Source of the DNA: Chitinimonas_A lacunae
GTDB lineage: Bacteria; Pseudomonadota; Gammaproteobacteria; Burkholderiales; Chitinimonadaceae
Length of the DNA stretch: 64,000 nucleotides
NCBI RefSeq assembly: GCF_042650885.1
Contig: NZ_JBHSBU010000001.1
Span: 3,472,001-3,536,000 of the forward strand
Direction: 5' to 3'
A program made the translations under genes and the position numbers. The notes below the pieces were generated by a model. It was given only the letters and a program-made list of their open reading frames with translations. It was not told the origin of the DNA and did no database searches. This document shows positions 21,999 through 31,177 of this stretch, piece by piece (position 1 is the first letter of the stretch; every line of letters starts with the position of its first letter).

Positions 21999-22667
21999 TC
22001 AGAGGGGCTGAGCCACCAGACTGTGCAACACAGTGCGGGTATTACGGGTGCCGCTGACCTGCACATAGATGGCGTAGTAAACCGAGCGGATGGTGGCCAG
22101 TTTGCCGAGCGAGGCTTCATTGCCGCCGTCAAGGGAACAGTCCGCACCGTTACTCTTCTTACAGTTGCTGCTGTCGCGCGCGCCGTCGGCGGGTTTGACG
22201 CTGATCAGGCAATGGTCGGGGCTGGCGGCCTTGGCCTCCCGGCATTGACGTACGATCAGATAACGAACGGTATTGCCAAGGTCATCGGCGGTGCTGCTGA
22301 CCGGGTTGCCGCTGGCGTCCAGCGAGTGAGCGACCGGCGCATTGCTCCAGGTACTGTCGTTCTTGAACCATGCCGCATCGCCGGTCGGTGTGTTCGGGCG
22401 AACGGCCGAATAGCCGAGGCTGGCCTGGTTGGCATTGAACAGGGCCGGGTTGGTCTTGTGCTGTGCTTCGAGCCAGGCAAGGGCGGCTTCGAAGCCCCGG
22501 TCGCCCGCGGCCACGGCCGTCTGCTTGAGCGCCAGGTTGCCGACCACCGAGGTGCCGGCGTCCATGGTCTTGACCAGGCCCACGGCCGCCAGCGACATCA
22601 GCAGCAGCACCACCAGGGCGATAAACAGAATCAGGCCGTTCTGCTTGCGTAGAGATGCGGTTTTCAT
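21999..22667 (-). CDS. pilX: Type IV pilus minor pilin PilX
   Basis: A 222-aa minor pilin of the PilX family that, with PilV, PilW, FimT-type pilin and PilY1, forms the priming complex at the pilus tip. The leader MKTASLRKQNG is followed by a hydrophobic helix (LILFIALVVLLLMSLAAVGL). Like other PilX proteins, the mature helix lacks the glutamate at position 5. The motif TSVVGNLALKQ after the helix is typical of PilX. The C-terminal domain contains four cysteines. It lies seven bases after pilW. Confidence 0.88.
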   Translation of the reverse strand: MKTASLRKQNGLILFIALVVLLLMSLAAVGLVKTMDAGTSVVGNLALKQTAVAAGDRGFEAALAWLEAQHKTNPALFNANQASLGYSAVRPNTPTGDAAWFKNDSTWSNAPVAHSLDASGNPVSSTADDLGNTVRYLIVRQCREAKAASPDHCLISVKPADGARDSSNCKKSNGADCSLDGGNEASLGKLATIRSVYYAIYVQVSGTRNTRTVLHSLVAQPL

Positions 22668-22674
22668 CGATACC

Positions 22675-23910
22675 TCACGAATTCCAGATGATGCTGCGCA
22701 GCGGCACCACGGTCTGGTAGATCTTGTAGCGGTAATGGTTTTCCTGGTCGCTCAGCGACAGGGCGACCTCGTCGCTGGTTGCGCTGCCCGGGAAGATCAC
22801 CATCTTGGCGCGCTTGGTGCTCGGGTCGGCCGCCAGGATGGCTTCCTTCTCCAGCAATTCGCTGCGGGCCACCACGGCGATACGGATACCCACCACATTG
22901 GCCCAGGCGGTCGCCGCAGGCAGCGTGTTGCGAAACGAGCCGTCGCGGAAAGCGTATTGGGCTTGCAGGCTGACGATGCCCTCGGCGATGGTGGCGTCAC
23001 GGTCGGGGAACAGTCCATCACGCATCACCAGCACCGAGCGCACGGCACCCGAAGCGCTGCTCGGATTGACGATCGAGTAGGTCGGATTGGCCGGGGACTG
23101 GCCCAGATTGAGCAGTACCGGGGTGGTGCGCGGCGAAGCGGTCAGCTCTTCCTGGCCCGTGTAGGGCTTGGCCAGCGGGCGGGCGAACGGGTGATTGGCT
23201 GTGTCGGGCGCCACGGTATTGACGCACCAGGGCTGGTTGCGCGAAGTGATATTCGGGCAGGCTGCATCGCCCGGCGGACGGATATCGCCCACTTGGGTCA
23301 ATTCGCAGCTGGGGGTATTGGTGGTCAGATCGGCGACGATGATCAGGTCGCGATTATCGAGCCCCATGGCATTGCTGATCCGCAGCGGATTATTGCCGGC
23401 GGCCACATTGGCGCTCAGGGTGGGCGGGAAGGCATGGGCACGGGCCGAACCGAACAGGATGGTCAACTGGTCGGGGCGGGCGCTGCCGTTGGCATCGACA
23501 CCGCCGTCCTGGATCAGCGCCGGCGCCATACGGAAGTTGAAGCTGGAACGTTTGCTGTCGCGGGCCTGGACGGTGCAGCCATAGGCGCGCGGCAGCAGCA
23601 TGGCTGCGGCGCTCAGCATCGCGCCCTGGTCGGGCTCCTGCCACAGCAGACCTTGCAGGCCGTAGCCCGAGCGGCGCAGATCGCGCTCGATATAGTAGAG
23701 CGATACGGCGCCGGTCTCCTGGGCGGCACCGACTTCGGTGCTGGTACGGCGATAGCCCTGGGTGACGGTCAGCACGTGGTAGATCACCAGCATCCCGATC
23801 AGGGAGATGCCAAGACCGACCAGCAGTTCGATCATGCTGAAACCGGCCTGCCGCTGCGGCGAGGTGGGAAAGTGGGACACAGTGGTTTTCATCTCGTTTC
23901 GGCTCCGCAA
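22675..23910 (-). CDS. pilW: Type IV pilus minor pilin PilW
   Basis: A 411-aa minor pilin. The class III signal is clear: RQAG followed by FSMIELLVGLGISLIGM, with cleavage after the glycine and glutamate at mature position 5. The length and the post-helix segment YRRTSTEVGAAQETGAVSLYY... fit PilW, where an N-terminal helix leads into a large C-terminal domain. It lies eight bases after pilV and seven before pilX, so it belongs to the same transcript. Confidence 0.88.
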   Translation of the reverse strand: MRSRNEMKTTVSHFPTSPQRQAGFSMIELLVGLGISLIGMLVIYHVLTVTQGYRRTSTEVGAAQETGAVSLYYIERDLRRSGYGLQGLLWQEPDQGAMLSAAAMLLPRAYGCTVQARDSKRSSFNFRMAPALIQDGGVDANGSARPDQLTILFGSARAHAFPPTLSANVAAGNNPLRISNAMGLDNRDLIIVADLTTNTPSCELTQVGDIRPPGDAACPNITSRNQPWCVNTVAPDTANHPFARPLAKPYTGQEELTASPRTTPVLLNLGQSPANPTYSIVNPSSASGAVRSVLVMRDGLFPDRDATIAEGIVSLQAQYAFRDGSFRNTLPAATAWANVVGIRIAVVARSELLEKEAILAADPSTKRAKMVIFPGSATSDEVALSLSDQENHYRYKIYQTVVPLRSIIWNS

Positions 23911-23918
23911 CTGTCGGC

Positions 23919-24410
23919 CTAGTTGGGATTGATATAAGCGGTGGCCTGATACCTACCCGTCATCGGGGCACCACCCTGGGTGCTTGGAACCGCCCAGTTG
24001 AGGGTAATGGTGACTTGGCGGCCGGCAGCGGAATTCACCACCGTGATCGCCGGGGCATTGGCCTTGCTGGCCAACACCACGCCAGGCAGCGCGCCCTGCA
24101 CCCGGCCCAGCCAGGCCTTGAGTTCGACATTGCTGCTGTCGACGCACGGCGCGGCACAGGCGAAGGTATTGATCTTGGCCTTGTCGACGGCACCGGTTGC
24201 CCAGATCGTGCCGATCAGTTCATTGGCCAGATAGGCGGCATCGGCGCGATATTTATTGTCGCCGACCCGTTTCATGGTGTTGCCTTGCAGCGCCAGCAGT
24301 GCCAGCACGCCCAGGGAGAAGATCAGGATGGCGACCAGCGATTCGAGCAGGATCAGGCCATCCTGGCCCTTACGCAGCCGAGGCCGCTGGGAGGAGATAC
24401 GCGGTGTCAT
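23919..24410 (-). CDS. pilV: Type IV pilus minor pilin PilV
   Basis: A 163-aa prepilin. After the leader RLRKGQDG the mature helix LILLESLVAILIFSLGVLAL begins, with glutamate at position 5. The following ALQGNTMKRVGDNKYRADAAYLANELIG is characteristic of PilV. The start ATG overlaps the stop of the upstream FimT-type gene by four bases, indicating coupled translation. Confidence 0.88.
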   Translation of the reverse strand: MTPRISSQRPRLRKGQDGLILLESLVAILIFSLGVLALLALQGNTMKRVGDNKYRADAAYLANELIGTIWATGAVDKAKINTFACAAPCVDSSNVELKAWLGRVQGALPGVVLASKANAPAITVVNSAAGRQVTITLNWAVPSTQGGAPMTGRYQATAYINPN

Positions 24411-25015
24411 TTACAGGCTCCGGCCTTACCGTCAGGAAGTTGGGGATCGCACGACTGCACCTTGCCGGCCTTGGTCAGCATGATGCGCAGGCTGCAACCT
24501 GCTTCGGTACAGGTCTTGCCGTGTACGGTCAGATCGATGGTGGCTTCGACCTGGGCGGTGCCGCTGAAGGTGCGGCCCAGGCTGTCAAAGCGCAGTTGCG
24601 GATGGCTGGCATTGACATCGACCAGGCTGAAATTCTTGTCACCCAGCCATTTGTCGAGGATATGCGGGGCTTGGCCCGAGACGGTCGGGTCGGCGTTGAT
24701 ATTGGGATTGCTGTGGCAGCTGCCGACCGGCGTCGTGAGGCTGACCACCCAGTTGCGGCCACTCGATGATGCCTGGCAGCCGGCCTTGAGGGTGTCGGTG
24801 ACGGTGAACAGCACGCCGCCACTGTAGTTCTTGCTCACCGCCGTGGTGCGGGCCAGGCGCATGCCGTTCTGAATGCCTTCGGACATCGAACGCAGCTTGG
24901 CACTCTGCATCCACTCGCTGGCGGCAGCCACGATATAGGACATCAGGATGCCGAAGATGGCGATCACCACCAGCATCTCGATCAGCGTAAAGCCGCGTTG
25001 GGAAGAAGACTTCAT
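24407..25015 (-). CDS. GspH/FimT-family pseudopilin
   Basis: A 202-aa minor pilin. The prepilin signal SSQRG precedes FTLIEMLVVIAIFGILMSY, with glutamate at position 5. The segment SEGIQNGMRLARTTAVSKN after the helix, and the GspH-like beta-rich C terminus, are typical of FimT/FimU proteins. In the pil operon order it takes the fimT/fimU slot between pilE and pilV. Which of the two names applies is not decided from sequence. Confidence 0.85.
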   Translation of the reverse strand: MKSSSQRGFTLIEMLVVIAIFGILMSYIVAAASEWMQSAKLRSMSEGIQNGMRLARTTAVSKNYSGGVLFTVTDTLKAGCQASSSGRNWVVSLTTPVGSCHSNPNINADPTVSGQAPHILDKWLGDKNFSLVDVNASHPQLRFDSLGRTFSGTAQVEATIDLTVHGKTCTEAGCSLRIMLTKAGKVQSCDPQLPDGKAGACK

Positions 25016-25023
25016 GGCGGTTC

Positions 25024-25476
25024 TCAGCAGCTTGCGTTCTTCGAGGTGGTCCAGCAGTTCAGATTGACGGTGGCGCCTCCGAACTTGGTGGTCTGACGGA
25101 CGTTCGAGTGATTGATCGTGTAAACATAATCACCGGCCGTCTTGCTGAGCTTGGTGGTGCTGCTGGCGGTGATCACATATTCATTCGGGGTGGCGGCGTT
25201 GGCGGCGCAGGCGTAGGTGAAGTACTTCACCTGGGGAGCAGTCGGCATGGTGCGACCACATTGACCGGCTGCGTTGACGTAGGTGCGGTTGTCCTGGAAG
25301 TACTGTTCCATCTGCACCCGCATGTCTTGCAGGGTGGTCGAGGATTCGACCAGCTTGCTGCGCAGCATATATTGCTGATAGTTGGGGATGGCGATCGCCA
25401 GCAGAATGCCCATGATCGCAACAACGATCATCAGTTCGATCAAAGTGAAGCCCTGTTGGCTTTGTGGTTTCGTCAT
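25024..25476 (-). CDS. pilE: Type IV pilin PilE-like minor pilin, first gene of the pil operon
   Basis: A 150-aa prepilin. The leader MTKPQSQQG is followed by FTLIELMIVVAIMGILLAIA, a near-consensus mature N terminus with glutamate at position 5, and then PNYQQYMLRSKL. The C-terminal domain has cysteines that can form the D-region disulfide. In Pseudomonas-type clusters PilE is a minor pilin encoded beside pilY1, and the operon context supports that role rather than the major pilin. AAGGAGAG lies about 8 bases before the ATG. It is the operon's first gene, so the promoter is in 25477-25616. Confidence 0.87.
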   Translation of the reverse strand: MTKPQSQQGFTLIELMIVVAIMGILLAIAIPNYQQYMLRSKLVESSTTLQDMRVQMEQYFQDNRTYVNAAGQCGRTMPTAPQVKYFTYACAANAATPNEYVITASSTTKLSKTAGDYVYTINHSNVRQTTKFGGATVNLNCWTTSKNASC

Positions 25477-25540
25477 GCTTTCTCTCCTTACCTGAGGATA
25501 GGATTATCCCTTTATCATAAGCTGTCTAGGAAACCTCGAA

Positions 25541-25570
25541 GATGAACGGCATCTCCAGCGAGATGAACGG
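25541..25570. repeat. Pair of GATGAACGG direct repeats upstream of pilE
   Basis: GATGAACGG occurs at 25541-25549 and 25562-25570, start to start 21 bases or two helical turns, inside the pilE upstream region. This geometry suits a pair of binding sites for one regulator, but no regulator is known. Confidence 0.4.
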
Positions 25571-25670
25571 TGTTTTCCCGCTAGCCGTTTATCAATAAGA
25601 CAGCGTTTCTATTCTTTTGGCATTGTGTGCAATTACGGCGTACAGCATGGCGGCGTGGCACAATGACCGG

Positions 25671-26645
25671 ATGACCTCCGCTCCCTATGCCCATCTGAGC
25701 CCCGATGTGGTGCTCGACGCCGTCGAGGCGCTCGGTCTGCGCTGTGACGGCCGCCTGCTTCCCCTCAACAGCTACGAAAACCGGGTGTTCCAGGTCGGTC
25801 TCGACGAGGCGGCGCCCGTGGTGGTCAAGTTCTACCGACCCGGCCGCTGGTCCGATGCGGCCATCCTTGAGGAACACGCCTTCAGTGCCGAACTGGCCGA
25901 GCGGGAAATCCCCGCCGTCCCGCCACTCTGCCTCGGTGGCGCCACACTGCATCGACACGCCGATTTCCGTTATGCCGTCTTTGCGCGCCGTGGTGGCCGG
26001 CTGCCCGAGCTGGACGACCCTGAAGTGCTCGAATGGCTGGGCCGCTTTCTTGGCCGGCTGCACGCCGTTGGCGCCACCCGGCCTTTCTCGGCCCGCCTGC
26101 GTATCGATATCGAAACGCTCGGTGAAGCCTCGCTGGCCTATCTGCTCGAACACAGCCTTCCCCCTCATCTGACTGCCACCTACGCTGACGTGGCCCGCCG
26201 CGCGCTCGATGCGGTGCGGCAGGGGTTTGACGGCGACTGGACGACAATCCGCCTCCATGGCGACTGCCACGGCGGCAATCTTCTGTGGACCGACGCCGGT
26301 CCGCATTTCGTCGATTTCGACGATGCTTGCAGCGGTCCGGCCATCCAGGACTTATGGATGCTGCTGAGCGGCGAGCGCGCCGACATGACCTATCAGCTCG
26401 ATGCCCTGCTCAGCGGCTATCGCGATTTCCACCGGTTCGATCGTGCCGAGCTGCGGCTGATCGAGCCCTTGCGCACCTTGCGGCTGCTCCACTACAGCGC
26501 CTGGCTGGCCCGCCGCTGGAACGATCCGGCCTTCCCGGCCGCCTTTCCGTGGTTCGGTAGCGATGCCTACTGGCAGGAACAGATCGCCGGCCTTGAGCGT
26601 CAACTGCACCGGCTGGCCGAACCGCCGCTTGCGCTGTATCCCTGA
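25671..26645 (+). CDS. srkA: Stress response serine/threonine kinase SrkA (YihE) homologue
   Basis: A 324-aa cytosolic kinase with the choline/aminoglycoside kinase fold. The family start is PLNSYENRVFQV followed by VVVKFYRPGRW, which includes the ATP-binding lysine. The catalytic loop is LHGDCHGGNLLW and the metal-binding motif is FVDFDDACSGP. In E. coli SrkA protects against stress-induced death. Upstream in-frame ATGs exist at 25617 and 25647; I chose 25671 because it gives the length and N terminus closest to the E. coli protein, although no start has a good ribosome binding site. It is divergent from the pil operon. Confidence 0.88.
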   Translation: MTSAPYAHLSPDVVLDAVEALGLRCDGRLLPLNSYENRVFQVGLDEAAPVVVKFYRPGRWSDAAILEEHAFSAELAEREIPAVPPLCLGGATLHRHADFRYAVFARRGGRLPELDDPEVLEWLGRFLGRLHAVGATRPFSARLRIDIETLGEASLAYLLEHSLPPHLTATYADVARRALDAVRQGFDGDWTTIRLHGDCHGGNLLWTDAGPHFVDFDDACSGPAIQDLWMLLSGERADMTYQLDALLSGYRDFHRFDRAELRLIEPLRTLRLLHYSAWLARRWNDPAFPAAFPWFGSDAYWQEQIAGLERQLHRLAEPPLALYP

Positions 26646-27010
26646 CGGGGTGTTCCCAGCGCGTCGTTATCCTAGTCGGGTTTGCCGGGGCTGCCGATGG
26701 TTGGGGGACGATAGGTAGGATCAGGGCGACGGCTGGAAGACCAGCGGCTCAGGCAGGCCGGGGAACCGGTGGTCAGAAGGCGGCGGCGCTACGGGGACTG
26801 TGATTTGTTGCGCTTCTATTTTATTTATTTTCCATTTTATATGGCACAGTATCTTGCGTCTGTTATGCCTGAAAATTGATATTTGCGCGGTGACTGACTG
26901 AATCGGGTGCGGGTGTGCCTATTGCCGATGCAAATGGCATCGCCCTCACTACAATGAGGCGCGATTTTGCCCCGCGTCCGGTTTGGCGCATCTTTGAGGA
27001 ATTGCCTGTC
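26646..27010. other. Upstream region of the first DUF4132 gene
   Basis: About 365 bases without a gene. It contains an AT-rich tract at 26816-26840, a TTGC-N8-TGC element at 26854-26868, and the GTGCCTATTGCCGATG leader element (26915-26956) that recurs before the second DUF4132 gene. The promoter is presumably here, but I cannot fix its hexamers. Confidence 0.5.
26915..26956 (+). promoter_or_regulatory. Leader element with hairpin, copy 1
   Basis: This 42-base stretch, running from GTGCC to TACAATG, recurs at 31076-31117 with the same internal spacing. It contains the hairpin arms CGATGC (26926-26931) and GCATCG (26937-26942) around AAATG. It lies 55 bases before the DUF4132 start codon. Confidence 0.55.
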
Positions 27011-30000
27011 ATGTCCGAGCTTGCCAGCAAGCAGTCTGTTGAGAATCCCCAATCCGCCAGTCATCTCCTGCAACGGGCACTGGCCATCCTGGCGCCGATC
27101 GGTGCCGATCTGCCTGAAGCGATTCATCGCTTTGTGCTGAGCGGCGAGGGGCCTGAAGTGCTGGCGCAGCTGGCACCGATGCAGGACGAGGTGTTCTCGC
27201 GGCTGGGACAGCCCGGCAAGCTGTGGGACAGTCTTTATTACGCCAACAAGCAGCACAGTCAGGTCGTACAGCGCAGCCTGACCCTGCGGCAGCAGTTCTA
27301 TGCCCAGGTCAGCGTGGAGCCCGATTTCGACGCCCTGGCATTGGCACGACTGGCGCGGGTGCTCGAAGCTGCCGACAAGCGCCAGACGCTGGAGCGGGCC
27401 GACAATGGCGTGCCCGACTGGCTGTGCTATCTGGCCAACGATCTGGTCTGGGGGACGCATCCCGAGCGCCAGCAGAGTCACCGCAAGGAAAAGCTGACTT
27501 TCGACCCCCTGGCGCTGTTGCAGCGCGCGGCACTGGCCGAGGGGCTGACGCCGCTTGAACTCGCTGCGCTGGTTTTCGAGCGCAAGGATTTATACGAGTG
27601 GTCGGGCAACCGCTATGACTTATTGATCCAGTCGCCGACCCTTCGGACCCTGTTCGGCCAACTGGGCGAAAGCGGGCTGGCCGCGCTGATGGCGCGTCTG
27701 TCGATGGCGGGTCGGCTGGTGCTGGTGGCGCCGCTGGGCCAGCCGGAGCTGGTGGGGCTCTATGGCACCTCATTGCTCAAGCTGGCGCTCGATGGCAGCA
27801 AACAGGTACGCAACGAGGCGCGCAAATATCTCGACCGGGTCGAACCGGAACTGCGCCGGCATGTGCTGGCCGAGGTGCTGCGCGAGGGGGGCAGCGCCGA
27901 GCGGGAACAGGCGGTGGAGTTGCTGGGTCAGGTGGCCGACCCGGCCAGCTTCACCCTGCTCGAAGCCCAGCGCGCCGTCGAGACCAGCCGGTCGGTGCTG
28001 GCGGCGATCCAGCGTGCCCTCAATAAACAAAGCGCCATGGAAAGCTCGCAGGCACTCGAAGCGCCGCCCTTTGAAGACGATCCGGCGCTGGCCGGCAGTC
28101 CGCTTGGCGAGTCGGCGCTGGCGCTGCTAGACAGCGTGAGCCGGGCCTACCTGGCCAAGCTCGAAGCGGCTGCCGTGCAGGAGGCCGAGAACAACCAGGC
28201 TTCAGGCAATACCTACACCTGGGAGCAACAGCGCTGGAAGCGCTATCAGAAACTCCAGCGGGCTGATCTCGAATCGCTGCTGAAATGGCTCAACGGCGAC
28301 AGCAAGGTCAAGCTCAACGACTCGCATCGCGAAACCCTCAGTCAGGCGCTGGCCTTGATCGATCTGCCCGAATTCGGCCTGTCGCATCTGGTGCGCTGGC
28401 TCGTCAGCGACGACTATGCGATGAACCGCTGGTGGAACCACGCCGCCGTGCAGCGCTGGCTGGCCAAGGTCGATACGGAGCGGCTCGATCTGCGCGCTTT
28501 CGTCCACTATTTCCGTCTGGTCGGCGAGAAACCTGCCCGGATTGCCGAAGCCTGCCTGCGCGATAGCTGGGCACGCGAGCAGACCCCGTTCGACCGTTTG
28601 TCTGACGCTGGCCTGTGGCCCTTCTTTGTCGACTATCCGGAATTCCTCAACGAAGCGCTCGGTCTGACCCCCTCCAAGCAAGACAACCGCTGGGCCGCCT
28701 ATTCGATCGACAAGGCGCTGACGCTGCTCAAGCGCTTTCCGGCGCTGCCGCCCAGTCTGCTGCCTTGCCTGTTCGATCTGGCGCTCAGCGAAGGCAAGAC
28801 CTATCGGCGCAGTGCCCAGCAGGTGCTGGGCCGGCTGCCCGATCTGGGACCGCGGGTGGCGGAGGCGCTCGGTTCCTCCAAACAGGAATTGCGCGCCAGC
28901 GCCGCCAACTGGCTCGCCGATCTGGGCGACCCGGCCGCCATCGAGCCGCTGTTGGCCGCCCTCAAGCAGGAGAGCCGCGAAACGGCCCGTGCGGCACTGC
29001 TGACTGCACTGGAGCGACTCGGCGTCGATATTTCGCCGTTTACCGCGCCCGCGCTGTTGCTCGCCGAAGCGGTGAAGGGACTCAAGGCCAAGCTGCCGGC
29101 CGGCCTTGCCTGGTTCCCGTTCGACTCGCTGCCGCCGCTCAGGTGGGCCGATGGCAGCGCGGTGCCCGTTGAGATTCCGCGCTGGTGGGTGGTGCTGGCC
29201 TGCAAGCTCAAGGAGCCGGGCGGCAATCCGCTGCTGTCGCGCTATCTCGGCCTGCTTGACGCCTCCAGCCGGGCCGCGCTGGGCAGTCTGGTGCTGCGCA
29301 GCTTCATCCAGCAGGACACCCGTGGCCCGACTGCCGCCGAGGCGCTGCAAAAAGCCCAGGCCGATGCGCCGGCGCGTCTGGCCATGTACCACAGCTGGGT
29401 GCGCTACGAAGGCTATGAGCACTATGGCCAGATGACGCTCGAACAGGTGGTCGAGGAGCTGCGCCGCGAATACTCGGCCACCTATCTCGGCAGTGCGATC
29501 GGTGAGAAGGGCGTTCTGGCGCTGACAGCCGGTATCCCGGGTCATGAGGCCGTGACGCTGCTGCAAGCCTATATGCGCGACCACTACCAGCGTCGCGCCC
29601 AGATCGAAGCGATGCTCGATGCCTTGGGCGGCAGCGACGAGCCGAGCGTGATCCAGCTGCTGCTTGCCGTGTCGCGCCGCCATCGCACCGCCAGCGTGCA
29701 GGAAAAGGCCCGCTGTCTGGTGCAGCAGGTCGCGGCGCGCAACGGCTGGAGCCAGGAGCAGCTGGCCGACCGCACCATTCCCACCGCCGGCTTCGACGAA
29801 CACGGCGTGCTGACGCTCGAATACGGCGAGCGCCGCTTTAGCGTGACGCTCGACGCCGATCTGAAGCCCGTTCTCTGCAATGCCGAAGGCAAGACGGTCA
29901 AGGCGCTGCCCGAGCCGCGCAAGCAGGACGACCCGGCCCTGATCAAGGAAGCCAAGAACCAGTTCTCCACCTGCAAGAAGGAACTCAAGCAGGTGCTGGA

Positions 30001-30727
30001 ACTGCAAACTGCCCGGCTCTACGACGCCATGTGCGCCGGTCGGGTATGGCCGGCGGCCGAGTGGCGCGACTACCTGCAAGGCCATCCGATCGTCGGTCGC
30101 CTGATACAGCAACTGGTCTGGCTCTACGACGATGGCGAGACGGTGCGGGCGTTCCGGCCCACCGAAGACGGCAGCCTGATCGATGTCGAGGATGATGAGG
30201 TCGAACTGGGCGAAGGCACGCTGCGGCTGGCTCATGCGGCGCTGTTGGCATCGGAACAGGCCAAGGCGTGGCTGCGTCATTTCAAGGACTACAAGCAAAA
30301 GCCCCTGTTTCCGCAATTGAGCCGCAGCCTGCCGCTGCTGGACGACCCCAGCCGCTGCGAGATCAACGACCGGCTGGGCTGGCTCAGCGATGCCTTTACC
30401 CTGCGCGGCCATTTCAACAAGCTCAACTATCTGCGCGGCGAAAGCTGGGATAGCGGCTTCTTCTGTCAATACCACAAGTCTTTCCAGGCAGCCGGGCTGC
30501 GGGCCGTGATCGAATTCAGCGGCAATTGCCTGCCCGAGGAAAACGTCGCCGTCGCCCTGAAGGAACTGTATTTCGAGCGACTCGACGACAAGGCCTATCA
30601 ACCCGCCAAGGTGGTGCTGTCCAAGCTGCCGCCCGTGCTGTTGGCCGAGGTGTACGCCGACTATCATCAGATCGCCGCGGCCTGTGCGGGCTTCGATCCC
30701 GAGTGGGAAAAGAAGATACCGTGGTAA
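27011..30727 (+). CDS. DUF4132 (YehI-like) giant protein, paralogue 1
   Basis: A 1238-aa cytosolic protein without signal peptide or membrane helix. The first half is largely helical. A HEAT-like segment near residues 620-680 (SANWLADLGD-type pairs of helices) precedes the conserved DUF4132 core at about 790-1130. Core motifs are GYEHYGQMTLEQVVEELR, GSAIGEKG, NGWSQEQLADRTIPTAGFD, FRPTEDGSLIDVEDDE and LRLAHAALL. E. coli YehI is the nearest named relative. The ATG at 27011 is chosen because TTGAGGAATTG precedes it and the same signal precedes the next paralogue; an upstream ATG at 26915 lies in the leader element. It starts the 18.7-kb cluster shared with a MoxR ATPase, DUF5682, VWA and SWIM proteins. 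The biochemical activity is unknown. Confidence 0.85.
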   Translation: MSELASKQSVENPQSASHLLQRALAILAPIGADLPEAIHRFVLSGEGPEVLAQLAPMQDEVFSRLGQPGKLWDSLYYANKQHSQVVQRSLTLRQQFYAQVSVEPDFDALALARLARVLEAADKRQTLERADNGVPDWLCYLANDLVWGTHPERQQSHRKEKLTFDPLALLQRAALAEGLTPLELAALVFERKDLYEWSGNRYDLLIQSPTLRTLFGQLGESGLAALMARLSMAGRLVLVAPLGQPELVGLYGTSLLKLALDGSKQVRNEARKYLDRVEPELRRHVLAEVLREGGSAEREQAVELLGQVADPASFTLLEAQRAVETSRSVLAAIQRALNKQSAMESSQALEAPPFEDDPALAGSPLGESALALLDSVSRAYLAKLEAAAVQEAENNQASGNTYTWEQQRWKRYQKLQRADLESLLKWLNGDSKVKLNDSHRETLSQALALIDLPEFGLSHLVRWLVSDDYAMNRWWNHAAVQRWLAKVDTERLDLRAFVHYFRLVGEKPARIAEACLRDSWAREQTPFDRLSDAGLWPFFVDYPEFLNEALGLTPSKQDNRWAAYSIDKALTLLKRFPALPPSLLPCLFDLALSEGKTYRRSAQQVLGRLPDLGPRVAEALGSSKQELRASAANWLADLGDPAAIEPLLAALKQESRETARAALLTALERLGVDISPFTAPALLLAEAVKGLKAKLPAGLAWFPFDSLPPLRWADGSAVPVEIPRWWVVLACKLKEPGGNPLLSRYLGLLDASSRAALGSLVLRSFIQQDTRGPTAAEALQKAQADAPARLAMYHSWVRYEGYEHYGQMTLEQVVEELRREYSATYLGSAIGEKGVLALTAGIPGHEAVTLLQAYMRDHYQRRAQIEAMLDALGGSDEPSVIQLLLAVSRRHRTASVQEKARCLVQQVAARNGWSQEQLADRTIPTAGFDEHGVLTLEYGERRFSVTLDADLKPVLCNAEGKTVKALPEPRKQDDPALIKEAKNQFSTCKKELKQVLELQTARLYDAMCAGRVWPAAEWRDYLQGHPIVGRLIQQLVWLYDDGETVRAFRPTEDGSLIDVEDDEVELGEGTLRLAHAALLASEQAKAWLRHFKDYKQKPLFPQLSRSLPLLDDPSRCEINDRLGWLSDAFTLRGHFNKLNYLRGESWDSGFFCQYHKSFQAAGLRAVIEFSGNCLPEENVAVALKELYFERLDDKAYQPAKVVLSKLPPVLLAEVYADYHQIAAACAGFDPEWEKKIPW

Positions 30728-30763
30728 GCAGCCAAGCGGCCGCCATCGGAGCCCGATAATCCT

Positions 30764-30871
<108 letters not shown>

Positions 30872-30928
30872 CTTGCTGTGCTGGTTGTTGGGTGTGGTCT
30901 GGAGAGGCTGGCGAGGCAGATTGCTGGA

Positions 30929-30993
30929 TTTTTTCTAAATTTTCTTTTGTGGATAATTGGTATTGCAAAGATTTTGCATATTTTTTTCTAAAT
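30929..30993 (+). promoter_or_regulatory. Two-box AT-rich regulatory module upstream of DUF4132 paralogue 2
   Basis: Box TTTTTTCTAAAT occurs at 30929-30940 and again at 30982-30993, 53 bases apart. Between them lies the inverted repeat TGCAAAGATTTTGCA (30964-30978). The same arrangement with identical distances is found before paralogue 3 at 35112-35176. Confidence 0.65.
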
Positions 30994-31075
30994 AGCCGGT
31001 TCCTGTCCGGATGCCGAATTCTGGACAGTCGTCGGACCCGAATGGCTGCGGCAATTGCATTGTCCCGTCTCGGAT

Positions 31076-31117
31076 GTGCCTATTGCCGATGTAAATGGCA
31101 TTGCCATCGCTACAATG
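31076..31117 (+). promoter_or_regulatory. Leader element with hairpin, copy 2
   Basis: Matches the element at 26915-26956 from GTGCC to TACAATG with identical spacing. The hairpin arms here are CGATGT (31087-31092) and GCATTG (31098-31103); compared with copy 1 the changes keep pairing as RNA through G-U pairs. Confidence 0.55.
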
Positions 31118-31177
31118 TGGCCGATATCGCGCCGCCGCCTGGTTGGCGCTTCTTTGTGCTTTGAGGAATTGCTGCCC

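Noticed and set aside
26843..26858. A TGGCAC…TTGC sequence resembling a sigma54 promoter before DUF4132 paralogue 1
   Set aside because: The GG-to-GC spacing is 11 bases, whereas sigma54 needs 10. The related upstream regions of paralogues 2 and 3 do not keep the GG element.
30948..30956. A perfect DnaA box (TGTGGATAA) in the DUF4132 intergenic region
   Set aside because: It is a single site without a cluster, AT-rich unwinding element or dnaA/dnaN neighbours, so it is not evidence of an origin; one 9-mer can occur by chance.
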